Shown one piece after another: positions 45,237 to 48,600 of a stretch of 48,600 bases of DNA (position 1 is its first letter; every line of letters begins with the position of its first letter). Location: contig CAMEWO010000015.1 in NCBI GenBank assembly GCA_945946665.1, forward strand, positions 1-48,600, in the 5' to 3' direction. The position numbers and the translations under genes are program-made. Source of the DNA: an uncultured Eubacterium sp. (GTDB taxonomy: Bacteria > Bacillota > Clostridia > Lachnospirales > Lachnospiraceae). A model generated the notes under the pieces. That model saw only the letters and a program-made list of their open reading frames with translations, ran no database searches and was not told where the DNA came from.

Positions 45237-46066
45237 TTTTTAACCTCCATCCGGCGCTTTTTCGCCTGTTCATATCTGGTCCAGACACCAGAGTATATTA
45301 TATTCTTAAGTATTTCTGCATCCTGTATTATAGGCAGGAATTCAAACTGTCTGGCACACTGTGCCATAACACTGTTTAGAATTTCAAGAATCATATCCTC
45401 GAAACCTTCTTTGTCACAATATCCCTTAAGCACATTGAAACGTTTATTTTTAATATCTCCATCCAGATCGTCATATGCATCAAGTATATATATGAATTTT
45501 CCCAGGAAAAACCCGAGATTATACAGTGTATCTTCCCACTCATCCTGCTTCATGGCTGTTATCTTTCCCAGAATCCGTCCAAAACATGCAGAAACCGTAT
45601 CAATATTGTTCTCTCCTGCGCCTTCAAGCTGTGAAAGCCTTGTAAGCTCCTCACTTATAATCCGGGCTTTTTCAGGATATTTTTCAGCAATTTCCTTCGT
45701 CTTTCCCTTAAAATATACCGCCTCTGCCCTTGCAGCCAGCTTTCTGTCATCCTTCCAGTCATCCTCACATTTGTAATAAGCCATAAGAAGGTTCATATCA
45801 GCCACATAATCTGTTATCTCACTTTTACGGAATCCATGCTTCTTTACAGGATGAACCATGCATCTTTTCTCACACACCGTAAGTTCAGGCTCATACAGAC
45901 CTGTAAGCAGCATTACAAGAAATGTAAAATCATAGCTTAAAGTCATTCTGGATATAAGCCCATGTTCACTGCCCAGAGTGTCACACAGACCACAATAATA
46001 TGACCTGTACACATCAAATTCCCGGAATCTTAATTCAGGTTTATTAACAACCACATATCCATACAT
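45233..46066 (-). CDS. DUF5685-family protein
   Basis: A 277-residue protein of a family common in Clostridia, recalled as DUF5685. Typical are MYGYVVVNKPELRFREF, YYCGLCDTLGSEHG near residue 25, CEKRCMVHPVKK near 65 and LGKFIYILDAYDDLDGD near 190, where the Asp-rich motif and helical content recall a terpenoid-synthase-like fold, though no activity is known. Cys pairs are conserved-looking. GAGG lies six bases before the ATG at 46066. It is translationally coupled to the J-domain gene, which suggests that the two work together, perhaps with the chaperone guiding this protein. Function unknown. Confidence 0.82.
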   Translation of the reverse strand: MYGYVVVNKPELRFREFDVYRSYYCGLCDTLGSEHGLISRMTLSYDFTFLVMLLTGLYEPELTVCEKRCMVHPVKKHGFRKSEITDYVADMNLLMAYYKCEDDWKDDRKLAARAEAVYFKGKTKEIAEKYPEKARIISEELTRLSQLEGAGENNIDTVSACFGRILGKITAMKQDEWEDTLYNLGFFLGKFIYILDAYDDLDGDIKNKRFNVLKGYCDKEGFEDMILEILNSVMAQCARQFEFLPIIQDAEILKNIIYSGVWTRYEQAKKRRMEVKK

Positions 46067-46156
46067 ACAAAACCTCATTTACACCGGCGGCCTTATGACT
46101 ACTTCTGCTTCAATAACTACTGCACTTTAATAAATATTAGCCAGCTACTGCCATAA

Positions 46157-46185
46157 TATATAACAAACACTGCTTTTTAAGTCAA
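46157..46185 (-). promoter_or_regulatory. promoter of the DUF5685-DnaJ operon
   Basis: TTGACT (46180-46185), 17-base spacer, TATATA (46157-46162) on the minus strand, about 90 bases before the first gene. Confidence 0.65.
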
Positions 46186-46212
46186 TTCACATGAGTAATT
46201 AATAATAAAAAT

Positions 46213-47013
46213 TTAATATTTATTAACACCTATTGTATTTTTAAGACCATTTCTTATAAGGTCACCAATATTCTTGCTTGATTTCTTTGCCTTTTCCATA
46301 TATTCAGGGGATTTCATTCTTGTGCGCAGATTCTCCATTCTTCTGTCGATGGAAGCTATTATTTCAGCACAATCTGCCAGCTCTGCTGATATATTTTCCT
46401 GCTCATCCTCCGGAATATTCTTCTTATATCTAAGCTTATGCTCCTGGCTTGCCCACAAATCCATGGCAAGTGTCCTTATCTGGACTTCCACCTTCATTGG
46501 TCTTTTTTCGTTATGAAGAAATATAGGCACTTCCACAATCAGATGAAGACTTCTGTACCCACTTGGCTTAGGATTCTTGATATAATCCTTAATCTCAATC
46601 AGCGTTATGTCATCCTGTGCAAGGAAGCAGTCTGCCAGCATGTATATATCCTCAATAAATGAGCATATTACCCTTACACCGGCTATATCCCTGATTTCAT
46701 TCTCAATAGCCTCAAATGAAAGAGGTATATTCTTACGTCTGATTTTCTTTAATATGCTGTCCAGGGACTTAATTCTTGTCTTAATGGATTCAATTGGGTT
46801 ACAGTCGTATGCCAGGGAAAACTGCTCATTAAGCACCTTGAATTTCGTCTCTACCTCCATTGATGCACATTTGTAATAAGACATAAGTGTATCGATAGGG
46901 CGCATATTCTCTGATATCATATCCAGAACTTCATCAGAAAACAGGCTGTCTTTAATAAACTTTTCTGTACGCTGTTCTAATAACTGTTCTGTCTGCTGCT
47001 CCAGGTAATTCAT
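46213..47013 (-). CDS. small alarmone synthetase (RelA/SpoT-domain protein)
   Basis: A 266-residue single-domain (p)ppGpp synthetase of the small alarmone synthetase group, transferring pyrophosphate from ATP to GDP or GTP. Synthetase-domain motifs are present: EIRDIAGVRVICSFIEDIY, NPKPSGYRSLHLIVEVP and MKVEVQIRTLAMDLWASQEH. The hydrolase, TGS and ACT domains of long Rel proteins are absent, so activity is probably set by transcription. It is slightly longer than RelQ, with extra helices at both ends. GAGGATTAAC precedes the ATG. It is a single-gene unit ahead of the DUF5685-DnaJ operon. Confidence 0.93.
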   Translation of the reverse strand: MNYLEQQTEQLLEQRTEKFIKDSLFSDEVLDMISENMRPIDTLMSYYKCASMEVETKFKVLNEQFSLAYDCNPIESIKTRIKSLDSILKKIRRKNIPLSFEAIENEIRDIAGVRVICSFIEDIYMLADCFLAQDDITLIEIKDYIKNPKPSGYRSLHLIVEVPIFLHNEKRPMKVEVQIRTLAMDLWASQEHKLRYKKNIPEDEQENISAELADCAEIIASIDRRMENLRTRMKSPEYMEKAKKSSKNIGDLIRNGLKNTIGVNKY

Positions 47014-47242
47014 GTTAATCCTCTTTTCTGTACTTTTTATTAGTAGATTATTGTTCCCAATTACTATTTAATTCTATATCTTTCATCATGGAAACACAAT
47101 AGAATTTCTTCCCTCCCAGACTACATATAAAATGATAATGCTTTAAAAAATTCATTGCCATTTTTCGACAATAATATTACTATAAATTTATCGGGTATGA
47201 TAAATAAGAATTGGAATTTTACGTAAGAAAGGATGAGTAAAT

Positions 47243-48553
47243 ATGCACATACAATTTCAGCTTTGTGGATTATGTATTCTGGGTTTGTTAATTGTTTTTT
47301 ATAAAAGCCATAAGAATCTAAAGCTTTACAAGGAAAAACTGTTCTTTTTCGTGTTATGCATGATTACTGTAAGCCTTATTGGAGATGTTGCATCTCTTTT
47401 TGCTATCAGATACCAGCTATGGCTTACACCATGGTTTGTCAAAGCAGTATGCAAAACTTACCTCGTATGTCTGGTTTGTGGATCATGGTCTACTTTGATA
47501 TACATCCTTGCAGACTTATTACCACAAAACAAGCATAAAAAAATAGGTGTACCCATGATTTTACTCATAATTCTTGAAAGTGCCCTGATTTTACTTACTC
47601 CGATTTGCATCTACGACCAGGCAGACCAGGTATATACCTATGGTCCATCAGTCATGGTTAACTATTTGTTTAATGTAGTTCACATTATATCAATTTTGAC
47701 AGTTACATACGTATTCCGTAAGAAGCTTAATCCACGACGCCGCTTTTCTATTACTTTATGGATGTTAATCTGGATTGTGGCTGCTGGCATACAGTTCATG
47801 AACAATGAACTATTACTTGTTGGTTTTGCCAGTGCACTGGGTGTTCTCATTTTGTTTACAGTCATCGAGAATCCTGAATCCAACCTGGATCGCAGACTGG
47901 GCTGTTTTAATTCCTATGCACTGAATGAATATCTTATAGAAATGTATGAAACCGGGAAAGATTTCTCTCTTCTGGAAATTTCACTGGACAACCTGAAGGC
48001 ATTTGAAGAACGTGGCATAGATACCAATGAAATTATGAAGAAACTGGTCAGCCTGTGCAAAAAGGATGTCCTGCTGTTTAAAAATATTCAGTTAAGCCTT
48101 GTTCTAACCAGCCCGGATAAAGAGTCACTGACAGCTTCTGCCGAGGCTGTTATGAATGAATTCTCTGACTCTGATATATTTTTAGAATCTGCAACACTTA
48201 CTCTGATACCGCATGCCAACAGCTTCGGAAATCCTGATGAGTTGTTCCGTTTTCTTGCATTTGTACAGAATGAATGTATTGATAAGAGAGGCACTCTGAT
48301 TCATGCAACTGATGCACTAATCTCCAAATTCAGAGACCAGTACCTAATTGAGCAGGAAATCAGGGATGCTCTGGCAGAGGACCGGGCGGAATTATTTCTG
48401 CAGCCTATATATTCCAACAATGAAAGGTGTTTTACATCTGCCGAAGCCCTGATGAGAATCCGTAAGCGTGATAATGAACTTCTGTCACCGGGATTATTTA
48501 TTCCTATTGCTGAAAAAAATGGTCAGATTGTTGAACTTGGTGAACGTAGCTGA
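47243..48553 (+). CDS. membrane GGDEF-like/EAL protein, EAL domain cut short
   Basis: A 436-residue protein with about seven N-terminal membrane helices (to about residue 215), a degenerate GGDEF-like region (215-345: DRRLGCFNSYALNEYL at its start, no GGDEF loop) and the first 65 residues of an EAL phosphodiesterase domain (ELFLQPIY, SAEALMRIR, GLFIPIAEKNGQIVELGE). A TGA at 48551-48553 stops it where a normal EAL domain would run about 170 residues further. The metal-binding residues of the later EAL motifs are therefore missing. The three frames after the stop do not show a clear continuation in the last 47 bases. It may be a truncated gene, a frameshift or a sequence error. AGAAAGGATG precedes the ATG. 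Confidence 0.8.
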   Translation: MHIQFQLCGLCILGLLIVFYKSHKNLKLYKEKLFFFVLCMITVSLIGDVASLFAIRYQLWLTPWFVKAVCKTYLVCLVCGSWSTLIYILADLLPQNKHKKIGVPMILLIILESALILLTPICIYDQADQVYTYGPSVMVNYLFNVVHIISILTVTYVFRKKLNPRRRFSITLWMLIWIVAAGIQFMNNELLLVGFASALGVLILFTVIENPESNLDRRLGCFNSYALNEYLIEMYETGKDFSLLEISLDNLKAFEERGIDTNEIMKKLVSLCKKDVLLFKNIQLSLVLTSPDKESLTASAEAVMNEFSDSDIFLESATLTLIPHANSFGNPDELFRFLAFVQNECIDKRGTLIHATDALISKFRDQYLIEQEIRDALAEDRAELFLQPIYSNNERCFTSAEALMRIRKRDNELLSPGLFIPIAEKNGQIVELGERS

Positions 48554-48600
48554 ATTGGAATCCGAGGTTCCAGTTTGCAAAAGTAAATCCCTGCTCCGGA

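Overview
The window looks like chromosome of a low-GC, Gram-positive Clostridia, most likely a Lachnospiraceae gut bacterium close to Lachnospira (Eubacterium) eligens. This rests on AT-rich intergenic DNA with strong GGAGG ribosome-binding sites, a full-length Firmicutes-type SRP RNA, several families typical of Lachnospiraceae (DUF6128-, DUF5685- and RhuM-like proteins, a JetA-like SMC locus), and a giant wall-anchored pectinase. The species guess is inference; no 16S gene is present.

Layout. 1-633: no intact gene; a possible decayed gene tail, a tiny ORF and a strong bidirectional terminator. 634-7674 (-): 2346-residue secreted enzyme with a pectin methylesterase and a pectate lyase domain; its promoter has a run of nine G in the -35/-10 spacer. 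8079-9092 (-): Rpn-type nuclease. 9307-10524 (-): iron alcohol dehydrogenase behind a promoter overlapped by a Rex-like operator. 10855-11046 (+): small unknown protein. 11198-27498 (-): long collinear series dnaX - ybaB - recR - three-gene condensin-like (MksFEB/JetABC-like) module - TPR/degenerate AAA protein - transketolase - MATE exporter. Between the AAA-like gene and transketolase lies a 116-bp copy of the alcohol dehydrogenase promoter, operator and first codons, flanked by 56-bp direct repeats. 27605-27875 (-): SRP RNA. 28102-31756 (+): tadA, a 35-bp tandem repeat, GNAT acetyltransferase, RhuM-like protein, second MATE exporter. 31770-34329: membrane C39-like peptidase, RelB/DinJ-PIN toxin-antitoxin pair, AraC regulator. 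34340-37372 (-): MacB-like ABC transporter fusion. 37575-38627 (+): Lachnospiraceae-type protein overlapping rsmA tail to tail. 38597-42347 (-): metG - tatD - rsmA. 42501-44408 (+): DUF885 lipoprotein. 44436-46066 (-): DUF5685 protein and DnaJ-like protein, translationally coupled. 46213-47013 (-): small alarmone synthetase. 47243-48553 (+): membrane GGDEF/EAL-type protein that stops early in its EAL domain.

How the genes fit together. The SRP RNA-dnaX-ybaB-recR block with nearby tadA, and the metG-tatD-rsmA block, keep pieces of the origin-proximal gene order known from Bacillus subtilis. The condensin-like genes sit inside the replication/recombination operon rather than in an obvious defence island, and no JetD-type nuclease is visible, so a chromosome-maintenance role is at least as likely as plasmid defence. 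The duplicated, Rex-operator-bearing promoter could place transketolase and its MATE neighbour under the same redox control as the alcohol dehydrogenase. These two loci and the poly-G promoter of the pectinase are the most interesting signals. All family names come from reading the translated sequence; no database search was possible.
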